Assembly (NCBI GenBank): GCA_049301135.1
Contig: JBAQKP010000287.1
Span: forward strand, 1 to 41,259
Reading direction: 5' to 3'
From: JAYXXU01 sp049301135
Lineage (GTDB): Bacteria; Pseudomonadota; Gammaproteobacteria; Pseudomonadales; Moraxellaceae
Length of the DNA stretch: 41,259 bases
Numbering within the stretch: the first letter of the stretch is position 1; each line of letters opens with the position of its first letter. Under the pieces are notes generated by a model that worked only from the letters and a program-made list of their open reading frames with translations, was not told the origin of the DNA and searched no databases. The position numbers and the translations under genes are program-made. Positions 32,462-40,281 of the stretch are shown here, in pieces.

Positions 32462-33268
32462 ATGCAACGCTATGCGCTCGGCATCGAATTTAATGGCGCA
32501 CATTATCGCGGCTGGCAAACCCAACAAGCAGGGATTGCCAGTGTGCAGCACACGCTTGAACAAGCGCTATCGCGTGTTGCCAATCATCCAGTGATCGTAC
32601 ATGCCGCAGGCCGTACCGATGCCGGTGTACATGCCAGCAATATGGTGGTGCATTTTGACAGTGCGTCGATCCGTGCCGAGCGCGGTTGGGTGATGGGGAC
32701 GAATGCCCTGTTGCCCGACGATATTGCGGTGCGCTGGATTAAACCGATGCCAGATGCCTTTCATGCACGGTTTAAAGCGATTGCACGGCGTTATCGCTAT
32801 GTGTTGTTTAACCATCCGTATCGCCCTGCACTGCTGACTGGACAAGTGACACATGTCTATCAACCACTGGATTTTGCGCGGATGCAAGCAGCAGCGGCCA
32901 AATTAGTCGGTGTGCATGATTTTACCAGTTTTCGCGCGGTGGCCTGCCAGTCCAATCAACCTGTCCGTACGGTCAAACATGCCGATCTGACCCAGCGTGG
33001 GCAGTTGATTATTTTGGATATTCAAGCCGATGGGTTTTTGCATCACATGGTGCGCAATATCATCGGCGTGCTGATTGCGATTGGTACGGGTGAACAGCCG
33101 GTCGAGTGGATCGACTATTTACTCAGTATTAAAGACCGCAAGCAAGCCGGTGTAACCGCGCCACCAGATGGCTTATATTTTATCCAAGCCTATTACCCAG
33201 CAGCGTTTGAGCTGCCAGACGTACCGCTCGGACCAGTCTGGCTGATGCCGCTTGAGGAGCGCTCATGA
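32462..33268 (+). CDS. truA: tRNA pseudouridine(38-40) synthase
   Basis: Makes pseudouridine at positions 38-40 of the tRNA anticodon arm. It has 268 residues, normal for TruA. The catalytic Asp53 lies in AAGRTDAGVHASNMV; LGIEFNGAHYRGWQTQ at the N-terminus and FLHHMVRNIIGVL near the C-terminus are hallmarks of the family. Its stop overlaps the next gene's start in ATGA. In pseudomonads truA also follows fimV, here with the asparaginase gene in between. Confidence 0.97.
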   Translation: MQRYALGIEFNGAHYRGWQTQQAGIASVQHTLEQALSRVANHPVIVHAAGRTDAGVHASNMVVHFDSASIRAERGWVMGTNALLPDDIAVRWIKPMPDAFHARFKAIARRYRYVLFNHPYRPALLTGQVTHVYQPLDFARMQAAAAKLVGVHDFTSFRAVACQSNQPVRTVKHADLTQRGQLIILDIQADGFLHHMVRNIIGVLIAIGTGEQPVEWIDYLLSIKDRKQAGVTAPPDGLYFIQAYYPAAFELPDVPLGPVWLMPLEERS

Positions 33269-34158
33269 ACACGCTACAACTCCAGATTCAACAGCGCCAT
33301 GTCTTGCCCGAGTTGACCGGTGTTTCTGGGATTGAATACATCGCGCCACATGTGTACTTGATTGGCGATGATATGCCGGACTTGATCCGCACCAGCTTGG
33401 CATTTGAGCAGTTCGATCGGGTGATGTTGTTAGCACAAGCTGATCGCCCTACACCTGCTGCGATGCATAAAACCCACAAAGCCGATTTTGAGGCGCTCGC
33501 CAGCTATCAGCACGACAATACCCCGTATTTACTGGTACTCGGCTCGGGCGCACGGCCGACACGACGCTTTGCCTATCAAGTGCAATTACCGGATCTCAGC
33601 GTGCAGCCCTTGCCGCTTGAGTCGCTGTACCAAACATGGCAAAACAGCCCAGCACTGGTCAATGGCGCTGAACTCAATATCGAAGCAGTGTGTGCGGATA
33701 AGACGTACTTTTATATTTTTCAACGCGGCAATACCAACCAACATCACGCCATGCTGCAAGTCAAGATTGCGGATTTTTTAACACAACCAGACACGCTGCA
33801 AGCGACTCATCATCTACTGAATGTGCCGATACTCGGTAAACATGCGGCTGGCATTTCAGGTGCGTGCTGGCTCGGTGAGGCCGCAGGTTTTTTGTATACC
33901 GCATCGGTCGAAGCCACCGCAAACGCTTACGATGATGGGGCAATTTTGGGCAGTTTCGTCGGCTGGCAAAGTGCCGTTGGGCAGCCGATTGTTTGGCAAC
34001 TGCTGACGGCACCGAATGGTGCAGCACTGCCGATTAAAGTCGAAGGCATCAGCGTTGTGCAACAAGACTCCATCGGCTGTCAGGCACTCTTGGTCACTGA
34101 CAGTGACGGGCAAGCCTCCGAAGTGTTGCACATTCGGTTGGCCTACCCTGCGGCCTAA
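33265..34158 (+). CDS. DUF6929-like hypothetical protein
   Basis: A 297-residue soluble protein that looks like a beta-propeller-type hypothetical family (DUF6929, recalled from pattern, not checked). Features: TGVSGIEYIAPHVYLIGDD at the N-terminus, KADFEALASY, YLLVLGSGARPTRR, AELNIEAVCA and FQRGN, with a repeating GIE / ADFEALA / LNIEA pattern every ~60 residues. No signal peptide and no catalytic motif seen. Start ATG overlaps the truA stop (ATGA) with GAGG upstream, so it is translationally coupled. It ends 41 bases before the convergent AraC gene. Function unknown. Confidence 0.7.
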   Translation: MNTLQLQIQQRHVLPELTGVSGIEYIAPHVYLIGDDMPDLIRTSLAFEQFDRVMLLAQADRPTPAAMHKTHKADFEALASYQHDNTPYLLVLGSGARPTRRFAYQVQLPDLSVQPLPLESLYQTWQNSPALVNGAELNIEAVCADKTYFYIFQRGNTNQHHAMLQVKIADFLTQPDTLQATHHLLNVPILGKHAAGISGACWLGEAAGFLYTASVEATANAYDDGAILGSFVGWQSAVGQPIVWQLLTAPNGAALPIKVEGISVVQQDSIGCQALLVTDSDGQASEVLHIRLAYPAA

Positions 34159-34165
34159 ATCAAAC

Positions 34166-34189
34166 CAGCGCTGCGTGCTGCTAGCGCTG
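34166..34189. repeat. Inverted repeat between the DUF6929-like and AraC genes
   Basis: CAGCGCT and AGCGCTG form a perfect 7-bp stem with a 10-base loop in the 40-base gap between two convergent genes. There is no T tract; it may be a weak bidirectional terminator. Confidence 0.4.
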
Positions 34190-34198
34190 TCAATTGCG

Positions 34199-35215
34199 TT
34201 AACTGCTGCGCTGCTTGCGTTTACGATACTCGACTGGCGTTTCATTGGTCCAACGCTTAAACGCCCGATAAAACGTACTCGGCTCAGAAAATCCGGTCAA
34301 ATACACAATTTTTTCGATACTCTCGCTGGTCTGTGCCAGCAAGCGCTTACTCAAGCGACAGCGATAATCCGATAAGATTTGCTGAAAACTGGTATCCGCC
34401 TCCGATAATTGCGTGCGCAAACGACGTGCGGGCATTCCCAATTCTGCCGCAACACTCTCAAGCGAGGTTTCACCACTCTCCAAACTCGCACCAATCGCCC
34501 GCCGCACATCGGCGACCAGATCATAACGTGCCAATTCTTGCAGCTTTTCTAAGGCCAATTGCTCATGCAAATGCAATAACTCTGGCTCAGATTGCCACAA
34601 CGGATAATCTAAAATATCGCGGCTAAAATACAAGCGCGTTTCAGATTGACCCAAAATCACCGGACATCCCAACGTGCGCTGATACTCCTCTGGCGTCGCG
34701 CCTTCAGGATAATCCAACTCAATACACAACGGCTCGAAGCGGCCTTCGGTCATAAACCGAAAAAACCGCAGCACGCCCATCAAAAAACATTCGGTAAAAT
34801 GCCGCAAGACCTGCAAGTCCCGATAGCGCGCAGGGCCATTGGTCAGATAACAGTGCTCACCGTCAATGACCAACTTGGCATCCAACACATCGCTGACCAG
34901 CCGCTGATAGGCCAACGCACGGCGTAAGCCATCGCCAAACGAGCCACTGCTCATAAATAAATATTCAATCACTTGCCCGCGATACAACGGCAAATGCTCA
35001 CCCAAATGCAGACCGACTGCACGATCTTGGGTCACTGACTCGACCGCATGCCAAAAGGTCACTTGTGAATACAAGGGCGTACGCGCACTGGCCTCGACCT
35101 GCGCCATCGCCACGCCCGCTTGTGCAAGAATTTGTTCGGTCGGCAATCCTGCCCGCCGCATCGCTTGATAGGCTAAGCGAAATAAAACGGCAGAATCAGT
35201 TAATTCTTCAGTCAC
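34199..35215 (-). CDS. AraC-family transcriptional regulator (OruR/arabinose-binding type)
   Basis: A 338-residue regulator. The N-terminal ~220 residues match the arabinose-binding-like sensor domain (PF12625 type; YSQVTFWHAVESVTQD, VIEYLFMSSGSFGDGLRRAL, ECFLMGVLRFF). The C-terminal ~100 residues are the double helix-turn-helix domain: TSLESVAAELGMPARRLRTQL for the first HTH and the AraC signature VYLTGFSEPSTFYRAFKRWTNETPVEYR for the second. The effector is unknown; relatives often control lipid or aromatic catabolism. It is divergent from the small lipoprotein gene and about 1.2 kb from the MFE-2 operon, so control of that operon is possible but not shown. Confidence 0.92.
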   Translation of the reverse strand: MTEELTDSAVLFRLAYQAMRRAGLPTEQILAQAGVAMAQVEASARTPLYSQVTFWHAVESVTQDRAVGLHLGEHLPLYRGQVIEYLFMSSGSFGDGLRRALAYQRLVSDVLDAKLVIDGEHCYLTNGPARYRDLQVLRHFTECFLMGVLRFFRFMTEGRFEPLCIELDYPEGATPEEYQRTLGCPVILGQSETRLYFSRDILDYPLWQSEPELLHLHEQLALEKLQELARYDLVADVRRAIGASLESGETSLESVAAELGMPARRLRTQLSEADTSFQQILSDYRCRLSKRLLAQTSESIEKIVYLTGFSEPSTFYRAFKRWTNETPVEYRKRKQRSS

Positions 35216-35355
35216 TTGCTTGCTCCAGCACTCGCTGTTAATTGCGGTTGATTTTAATGGCTACCATGCCAGATTAACCAGCAATTGGCAAAAGATACTA
35301 TTCAGTTTTATGACAGTTTAGCGTTGTATGCGGATTTTTTGTCATTCGAAGCTGC

Positions 35356-35385
35356 TTGTGTCGAGAGGGATGGCTTGCGTACACT
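35356..35385 (+). promoter_or_regulatory. Putative promoter of the small lipoprotein gene
   Basis: TTGTGT and TACACT separated by 18 bases, 32 bases before the start codon. Confidence 0.45.
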
Positions 35386-35417
35386 GTCGGATCAATAAAA
35401 ACCGTCATGGATCTGTT

Positions 35418-35864
35418 ATGCGCACACTCGCTGTGGTTACTGCTTCTACCCTGCTGCTTACCCTGAGCGGCTGTCAACATGTGCATTTGATGACACAAAA
35501 AACTGACAACACAACGTCTACGGCAGCACATACAGAAGGCTCAACACCGGCCACTGCTGCGCAAGGGCGCAATCCACTGACTCAACTCTGGTCGCGGCAT
35601 TTCGGCCAATCGTCTATGCAAGACTATCCAGCAGCCTGTTTGGCTGAGAGCAAACTGAACCAACCGATCGTGGTCGGTCAAGTGATTGATACACCGCGCT
35701 ATGCGATGATTACGCTGGCTAAACAACAGCAACAAGCCCAAGTCATGGGTGGCGAGTTGTGTATTTTGAACAAAATCACCCACCATATCGAGATCACCGC
35801 CGTGGATGATTTGCGTTTTATCACCCCGATCAGCAGTCCAGCAGTCACACCACCAGCACCATAA
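35418..35864 (+). CDS. Small hypothetical lipoprotein
   Basis: A 148-residue protein with signal MRTLAVVTASTLLLT and lipobox LSGC, giving Cys19 as lipidation site. A Thr/Ala-rich linker follows, then a compact domain with PAACLAESKLNQPIVVG, YAMITLAKQQQQAQVMGGELC and a C-terminal Pro-rich end. No family recognised. The open frame begins at 35328, but the ATG at 35418 starts the signal sequence. It lies between the divergent AraC gene and infA. Confidence 0.72.
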   Translation: MRTLAVVTASTLLLTLSGCQHVHLMTQKTDNTTSTAAHTEGSTPATAAQGRNPLTQLWSRHFGQSSMQDYPAACLAESKLNQPIVVGQVIDTPRYAMITLAKQQQQAQVMGGELCILNKITHHIEITAVDDLRFITPISSPAVTPPAP

Positions 35865-35901
35865 CGCCCTCTGAACCGAACGACAAAGCCCTGATGATTT
35901 G

Positions 35902-35930
35902 TTGATCTGTGCTTGACTAGTCTATATAAT
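35902..35930 (+). promoter_or_regulatory. Putative promoter of infA
   Basis: TTGATC and a perfect TATAAT separated by exactly 17 bases, 30 bases before the infA ATG. A nearer TTGACT is only six bases from the -10 box and is not the -35. Confidence 0.75.
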
Positions 35931-35960
35931 ATGTGCCTTTCCTAATTCACTGGGTAGGCT

Positions 35961-36182
35961 ATGGCCAACAAAGAAGAGCTGATCGAGTTCGAAGGGGTCG
36001 TGACTGAAACACTGCCCAACACCATGTTTCGCGTCCGTCTCGAAAACGGACATGAAGTGATTGCACACATCTCCGGCAAAATGCGTAAACACTACATCCG
36101 CATTCTGACTGGGGACAGCGTCAAGGTCGAAATGACCCCGTATGACCTAAGCAAAGGCCGGATTACCTACCGCGCCCGCTAA
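35961..36182 (+). CDS. infA: Translation initiation factor IF-1
   Basis: Small OB-fold protein that blocks the ribosomal A site during initiation. It has 73 residues, only slightly different from the usual 71-72. NTMFRVRLENGHEVIAHISG, KMRKHYIRILTGD and the end YDLSKGRITYRAR are the universal IF-1 signatures. It has its own promoter and a terminator 16 bases downstream, so it is expressed as a single gene. Confidence 0.98.
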   Translation: MANKEELIEFEGVVTETLPNTMFRVRLENGHEVIAHISGKMRKHYIRILTGDSVKVEMTPYDLSKGRITYRAR

Positions 36183-36197
36183 GTCATCTTAAGTTTG

Positions 36198-36228
36198 CAA
36201 AAAGCCGCACATTTGATGCGGTTTTTTT
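36198..36228 (+). terminator. Rho-independent terminator after infA
   Basis: GCCGCA pairs with TGCGGT (wobble at the base), extended by A-T pairs, and runs into seven T. Confidence 0.9.
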
Positions 36229-36288
36229 GTGTCCGTATCCCACTGGCAAAAGCCATCACTCCGCTTGAGATTGTGCTGTTTTCTGCAA

Positions 36289-36318
36289 TTGTAGCCGAAT
36301 GGCTCTCCCGCCTATAAA
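36289..36318 (+). promoter_or_regulatory. Putative promoter of the MFE-2/SCP-x operon
   Basis: TTGTAG and TATAAA separated by 18 bases. The -10 box touches the operator-like palindrome at 36316-36341, so a bound regulator would cover the -10 box and transcription start. Confidence 0.45.
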
Positions 36319-36341
36319 CATGTTGTATGTTCAACATGTTT
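36316..36341. promoter_or_regulatory. 26-bp perfect palindrome, probable repressor operator
   Basis: AAACATGTTG-TATGTT-CAACATGTTT is a perfect 10+6+10 inverted repeat 44 bases before the MFE-2 start codon. The size and symmetry fit a dimeric helix-turn-helix regulator such as a TetR-family repressor; it has no T tract and cannot be the infA terminator. Confidence 0.7.
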
Positions 36342-36345
36342 GTAA

Positions 36346-36362
36346 ATCACCATCACGGTGAT
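36346..36362. promoter_or_regulatory. Second inverted repeat in the MFE-2 leader
   Basis: ATCACC-ATCAC-GGTGAT, 6+5+6, lies between the operator-like palindrome and the ribosome binding site (AGAGGG at 36371-36376). It may be a leader hairpin or a second binding site. Confidence 0.4.
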
Positions 36363-36385
36363 CCAAAGGTAGAGGGATACTATAG

Positions 36386-39004
36386 ATGACAACACATCGT
36401 CTGGATGGCCGCGTCGCCATCGTGACTGGCGCAGGTGGTGGCCTTGGTCGGCAGCACGCGTTAACACTGGCCGTACTCGGCGCAAAAGTCGTGGTCAACG
36501 ATCTGGGTGGCAAGCCTGATGGTCAGGGACAATCCAGCTCGGCCGCTGATCAAGTGGTGGCTGAGATTGTCGCTGCCGGTGGAATCGCCGTCGCCAACTA
36601 TGACTCGGTTGAACACGGTCAGGCGATTGTGCAAACCGCACTTGATGCCTTTGGCACAGTGGATATCGTGATCAACAACGCTGGGATTCTGCGTGATGTC
36701 AGTTTTGCCAAAATGACCGAAGCCGAATGGGACATTATTTTGCGGGTGCATCTGAACGGCAGCATGAGCGTCAGCCACGCGGCATGGCCGATTATGCGTG
36801 CCAAAAACTATGGTCGCATCATCATGACGACTTCTGCCGCTGGCATTTATGGCAACTTTGGTCAAGCCAACTACTGCGCCGCAAAACTGGGAATTTTAGG
36901 CTTAGCCAATTGTTTGGCCGAAGAAGGTCGCAGTAAAAATATTCATGTCAACACGATTGCCCCGCTCGCGGCCTCGCGCTTGACTGAAGCCTTATTGCCA
37001 CCTGATGTGTTGGCATTGCTCAGTCCTGAAGCGGTCAGCCCTCTCGTTGCATGGCTCTGTCATGAAGACTGTACCGAGACCAAAGGCTTGTTTGAAGTCG
37101 GCGCCGGCTATATTGGCAAACTACGTTGGCAACGTGCTGAGGGTTACCATTTTGATGCCAAACGTGGCTTTGATATTGATGCCGTGGCGAATCGCTGGAA
37201 CAAAATCACTGATTTTTCTGAAGTGAGCTATCCGAATTCGCCGACTGAATCGTTTATGCCGATTATTGAGCAGGCCAACCAGCCCAAGTTGGGGGGCAAT
37301 GAGTTTATCGACTTAGATCTTGCAGCCAAATCTGAACTGGTGCTGGAGTCGGCTTACGATGAACGCGATCTGGCCTTATATGCTCTGGGTGTCGGTGCGG
37401 CACGCGATCCGCTTGATCCAGATGAACTGAAATTTGTCTATGAGTTGGGTGGAGAATTTACTGGCTTAGCCACCTATGCGGCGATGCCACAACTCAACGC
37501 ATTACTCACCGCAGCGAAGCAAGGCGAACTCAGTCTACCGGGGTGTAACTTTGGTTTAGATCGGTTACTACATGGCGAACAATATACTGAGCTATACCAA
37601 CCGATTCCCCGTACCGCTCATCTTAAACACGTGTTCAAGCTCAAATCTGCCTATGATAAAAAACCGCATGCCGTCATCACCTTTGGTGTGACTTCAAGCA
37701 ACGCTGATGGCGAGGTGGTCGCCTACAACGAAATGACCTCGTTCGTCAAAGGTGCGGGTGGTTGGGGCGGCGATCGGGGGCCTAGTGGTGAGGTGAATAT
37801 GCCACCAGATCGTGCGCCAGATGCAGTCATCACCGAAAAAACCGATGCCAATCAAACCCTGCTCTATCGCTTATCGGGTGACTGGAATCCGCTGCATGCT
37901 GATCCAAACTTTGCCAAGGCATTTGGTTTTGACAAGCCGATCCTGCATGGCATGTGTACGCACGGCTATTGTGGTCGACATGTAGTCAAAGCATTTTGTG
38001 ACAACGACCCGCGCTTGGTCAAAAATATCAAGGTGCGCTTTGCCAAATCGGTCTACCCTGGCGACACGCTTGAGACGCGCATGTGGAAACAGTCCGATAC
38101 TCAAATTGTGTTCGAAACCCGTGTGGTCGAACGTGATGAAATCGTCATTAAAAACGCGGCGGTCGAACTGTATCGCGAAGTACCAAAGCCAGCCAGTAAA
38201 ACCAAGAAAAGCGATGCACCCGCCATCAGTGCTGTCGAGCCAGTGTCAGACGGTCTGACGCCTGCTGATATTTTTAGCGTGATCGACGCGCATATTCAGG
38301 CCAATCCAGACCTCGCGGCCAAGACCAAAACCGTGTTCCAATTTAATTTAAGCAATCCAGACTCGCAGTGGGTGATTGACCTGAAAAATGCGCAAGGTCG
38401 CGCCTATCAGGGCAAGGCCGAGCAAGCAGATGTCAGTATTGATCTGGATCAAGCACTGTTAGAAACCGTCGTCACTGCCAGCCTGCCTGAAGTCCAGAAA
38501 TTGTATTTTGCCGGTCAAATCAAGATTGGCGGCAACGTGATGGCCTCTAACAAGCTTACGGTACTGCAAGCAGTTGATACAAAAAAGTATCAAGTGGCAC
38601 AGCAAAAACGGCTTGGATCGACAACAACAACGTCACAGCCAACAGCGGTCAGTGAGCCAACACAGCAACAGACGGCAGAAACCGGTCAAGCTACGCAAAT
38701 TTTTGCTCAACTTGCCCAAAAACTGCGTCAAGCAGACCTCTCTCACCTGTCTGGTGCGTTGCAATTTAGCCTCACTGAGCCAGTAGACGCTTGGTATATC
38801 GACCCACAACACGCTGTTTGTGTGCAACAAGGCCACGCTGCACAGTCACTGACACAGGTTACGCTCAGCGATGCGGCACTGGTCAAACTGAGCACAGGCG
38901 AAGCACGCGCTCAACAACTCTATCAAATGGGTCAGCTCCGCATTGACGGTGACATCACCGCTGCCCATCGACTAGACGACTTATTCAACATTCAAGGAGC
39001 ATAA
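36386..39004 (+). CDS. MFE-2-like fusion: SDR dehydrogenase, hydratase 2, two SCP2 domains
   Basis: An 872-residue protein resembling peroxisomal multifunctional enzyme 2 (HSD17B4), which hydrates 2-enoyl-CoA and dehydrogenates the (R)-3-hydroxyacyl-CoA. Residues 1-275 are a short-chain dehydrogenase (TGAGGGLG at 14-21, NNAG at 97-100, Ser150, Tyr163, Lys167). Residues 312-598 are a double-hotdog hydratase 2; YRLSGDWNPLHADP carries Asp499 and His504, spaced like the catalytic pair of the human enzyme, and FDKPILHG follows. Residues 624-731 are an SCP2 lipid-binding domain (GRAYQGKAEQADVSI, LYFAGQIKIGGNVM). A Thr/Gln-rich linker leads to a second, weaker SCP2 copy at 768-870. No signal peptide or PTS1. 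AGAGGG nine bases before the ATG. The thiolase gene follows after three bases. The substrate is not evident; bulky or branched acyl-CoAs are inferred. Confidence 0.9.
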   Translation: MTTHRLDGRVAIVTGAGGGLGRQHALTLAVLGAKVVVNDLGGKPDGQGQSSSAADQVVAEIVAAGGIAVANYDSVEHGQAIVQTALDAFGTVDIVINNAGILRDVSFAKMTEAEWDIILRVHLNGSMSVSHAAWPIMRAKNYGRIIMTTSAAGIYGNFGQANYCAAKLGILGLANCLAEEGRSKNIHVNTIAPLAASRLTEALLPPDVLALLSPEAVSPLVAWLCHEDCTETKGLFEVGAGYIGKLRWQRAEGYHFDAKRGFDIDAVANRWNKITDFSEVSYPNSPTESFMPIIEQANQPKLGGNEFIDLDLAAKSELVLESAYDERDLALYALGVGAARDPLDPDELKFVYELGGEFTGLATYAAMPQLNALLTAAKQGELSLPGCNFGLDRLLHGEQYTELYQPIPRTAHLKHVFKLKSAYDKKPHAVITFGVTSSNADGEVVAYNEMTSFVKGAGGWGGDRGPSGEVNMPPDRAPDAVITEKTDANQTLLYRLSGDWNPLHADPNFAKAFGFDKPILHGMCTHGYCGRHVVKAFCDNDPRLVKNIKVRFAKSVYPGDTLETRMWKQSDTQIVFETRVVERDEIVIKNAAVELYREVPKPASKTKKSDAPAISAVEPVSDGLTPADIFSVIDAHIQANPDLAAKTKTVFQFNLSNPDSQWVIDLKNAQGRAYQGKAEQADVSIDLDQALLETVVTASLPEVQKLYFAGQIKIGGNVMASNKLTVLQAVDTKKYQVAQQKRLGSTTTTSQPTAVSEPTQQQTAETGQATQIFAQLAQKLRQADLSHLSGALQFSLTEPVDAWYIDPQHAVCVQQGHAAQSLTQVTLSDAALVKLSTGEARAQQLYQMGQLRIDGDITAAHRLDDLFNIQGA

Positions 39005-39007
39005 ATC

Positions 39008-40189
39008 ATGCAACGTCGCGTCAATGTGATTGGGGTCGGCATGACCAAGTTTGCCAAACCGGGTGCAAGTCCAGACTACCACGAGATGGCCAAAGAGGCT
39101 GGCCAAAAAGCCCTCGCCGATGCGGGCATCAGCTATGACCAAATTCAGCAAGTGTTTGCAGGCTATGTTTACGGTGACTCGACTTGTGGTCAACGCGCGG
39201 CCTATGAGTTGGGACTGACTGGCATTCCGGTCGTCAACGTCAACAATAACTGCTCCACCGGCTCAACTGCGCTGTTCTTAGCGCGTCAAGCCATCGAAGG
39301 TGGACTGGCCGAATGCGTGTTGGCATTGGGTTTTGAACAAATGGAGCGTGGCGCACTCGGTTCTAAATTTGATGACCGCGAAAATCCAATGACGCCACAC
39401 GTCCAAGTCATGCTGGCGGCACAAGGCTTTAACAGCGCACCACCTGCCGCACAGATGTTTGGTGGTGCTGGACGTGAATACCGCTGGAAATATGGTGCAT
39501 CACGTGAAATGTTCGGCCAAGTCGCAGTGAAAGCTCGCCAGCATGCCAGCCGTAACCCTTACGCATTGTTTAACCAAGTGTTGTCACTCGAAGAGGTGAT
39601 GGCATCGGCAGATGTGTTTGACCCCCTGACCCGCTTTCAATGTTGCCCACCGACCTGTGGTGCAGGTGCTGCGATTCTCTGTTCGGATGCGTTTGCCAAA
39701 AAACATGGCATTCAAAATCCGGTGTATATCGCCGCACAAGCGATGACGACTGACTTTGCCTCCAGCTTTAATGAAGCAAGCATGATCAAAATGGTCGGCT
39801 ATGACATGACCGTGCAAGCTGCCAAGCAAGTGTATGAGCAAGCAGGAGTTGGCATCGAAGATGTGGATGTGATTGAGCTGCATGACTGCTTCACCGCCAA
39901 CGAAGTGCTGACCTATGAAGCATTGGGACTGTGTCCCGAAGGTGGCGCGGAACAGTTCATTATGAATGGCGATAACACTTATGGCGGCAAATTTGTCACC
40001 AATCCCTCTGGCGGGCTGCTGTCCAAAGGGCATCCACTCGGCGCGACGGGACTAGCGCAATGTACCGAACTGGTCTGGCAACTACGTGGTCAAGCCGAAC
40101 AGCGTCAAGTGAATGGCGCTCGTATTGCCTTACAACACAACCTCGGACTGGGCGGCGCATGTGTGATCACCTTATACCGACGTGACTAA
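39008..40189 (+). CDS. SCP-x-type thiolase (lipid-transfer protein family)
   Basis: Thiolase of the sterol carrier protein x class, expected to cleave 3-oxoacyl-CoA, including branched or steroid-side-chain substrates. It has 393 residues. The nucleophile Cys82 lies in NNNCSTGSTALF; ELHDCFTANEVL supplies the HDCF motif that marks the SCP-x and lipid-transfer subclass, and SKGHPLGATG gives the second catalytic His region. It lacks the C-terminal SCP2 domain of animal SCP-x, but the upstream protein carries two. AAGGAG is nine bases before the ATG, inside the end of the upstream gene. A terminator follows at 40234. Confidence 0.9.
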   Translation: MQRRVNVIGVGMTKFAKPGASPDYHEMAKEAGQKALADAGISYDQIQQVFAGYVYGDSTCGQRAAYELGLTGIPVVNVNNNCSTGSTALFLARQAIEGGLAECVLALGFEQMERGALGSKFDDRENPMTPHVQVMLAAQGFNSAPPAAQMFGGAGREYRWKYGASREMFGQVAVKARQHASRNPYALFNQVLSLEEVMASADVFDPLTRFQCCPPTCGAGAAILCSDAFAKKHGIQNPVYIAAQAMTTDFASSFNEASMIKMVGYDMTVQAAKQVYEQAGVGIEDVDVIELHDCFTANEVLTYEALGLCPEGGAEQFIMNGDNTYGGKFVTNPSGGLLSKGHPLGATGLAQCTELVWQLRGQAEQRQVNGARIALQHNLGLGGACVITLYRRD

Positions 40190-40233
40190 CTGGCTTGACG
40201 ACTCGCGCCCAGTTTGCTGCGCGCGAGGCATCG

Positions 40234-40261
40234 GCTACGGAGGGTTTGGCCGTAGCTTTTT
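40234..40261 (+). terminator. Rho-independent terminator after the thiolase gene
   Basis: GCTACGG pairs with CCGTAGC around a 9-base loop, followed by five T. It ends the MFE-2/SCP-x operon, leaving only 20 bases before the next start codon. Confidence 0.85.
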
Positions 40262-40281
40262 ATTCTGTTTGGAGATTCATG

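Noticed and set aside
35913..35918. TTGACT as -35 of infA
   Set aside because: It is only six bases from the TATAAT box; TTGATC at 35902 has the correct 17-base spacing.
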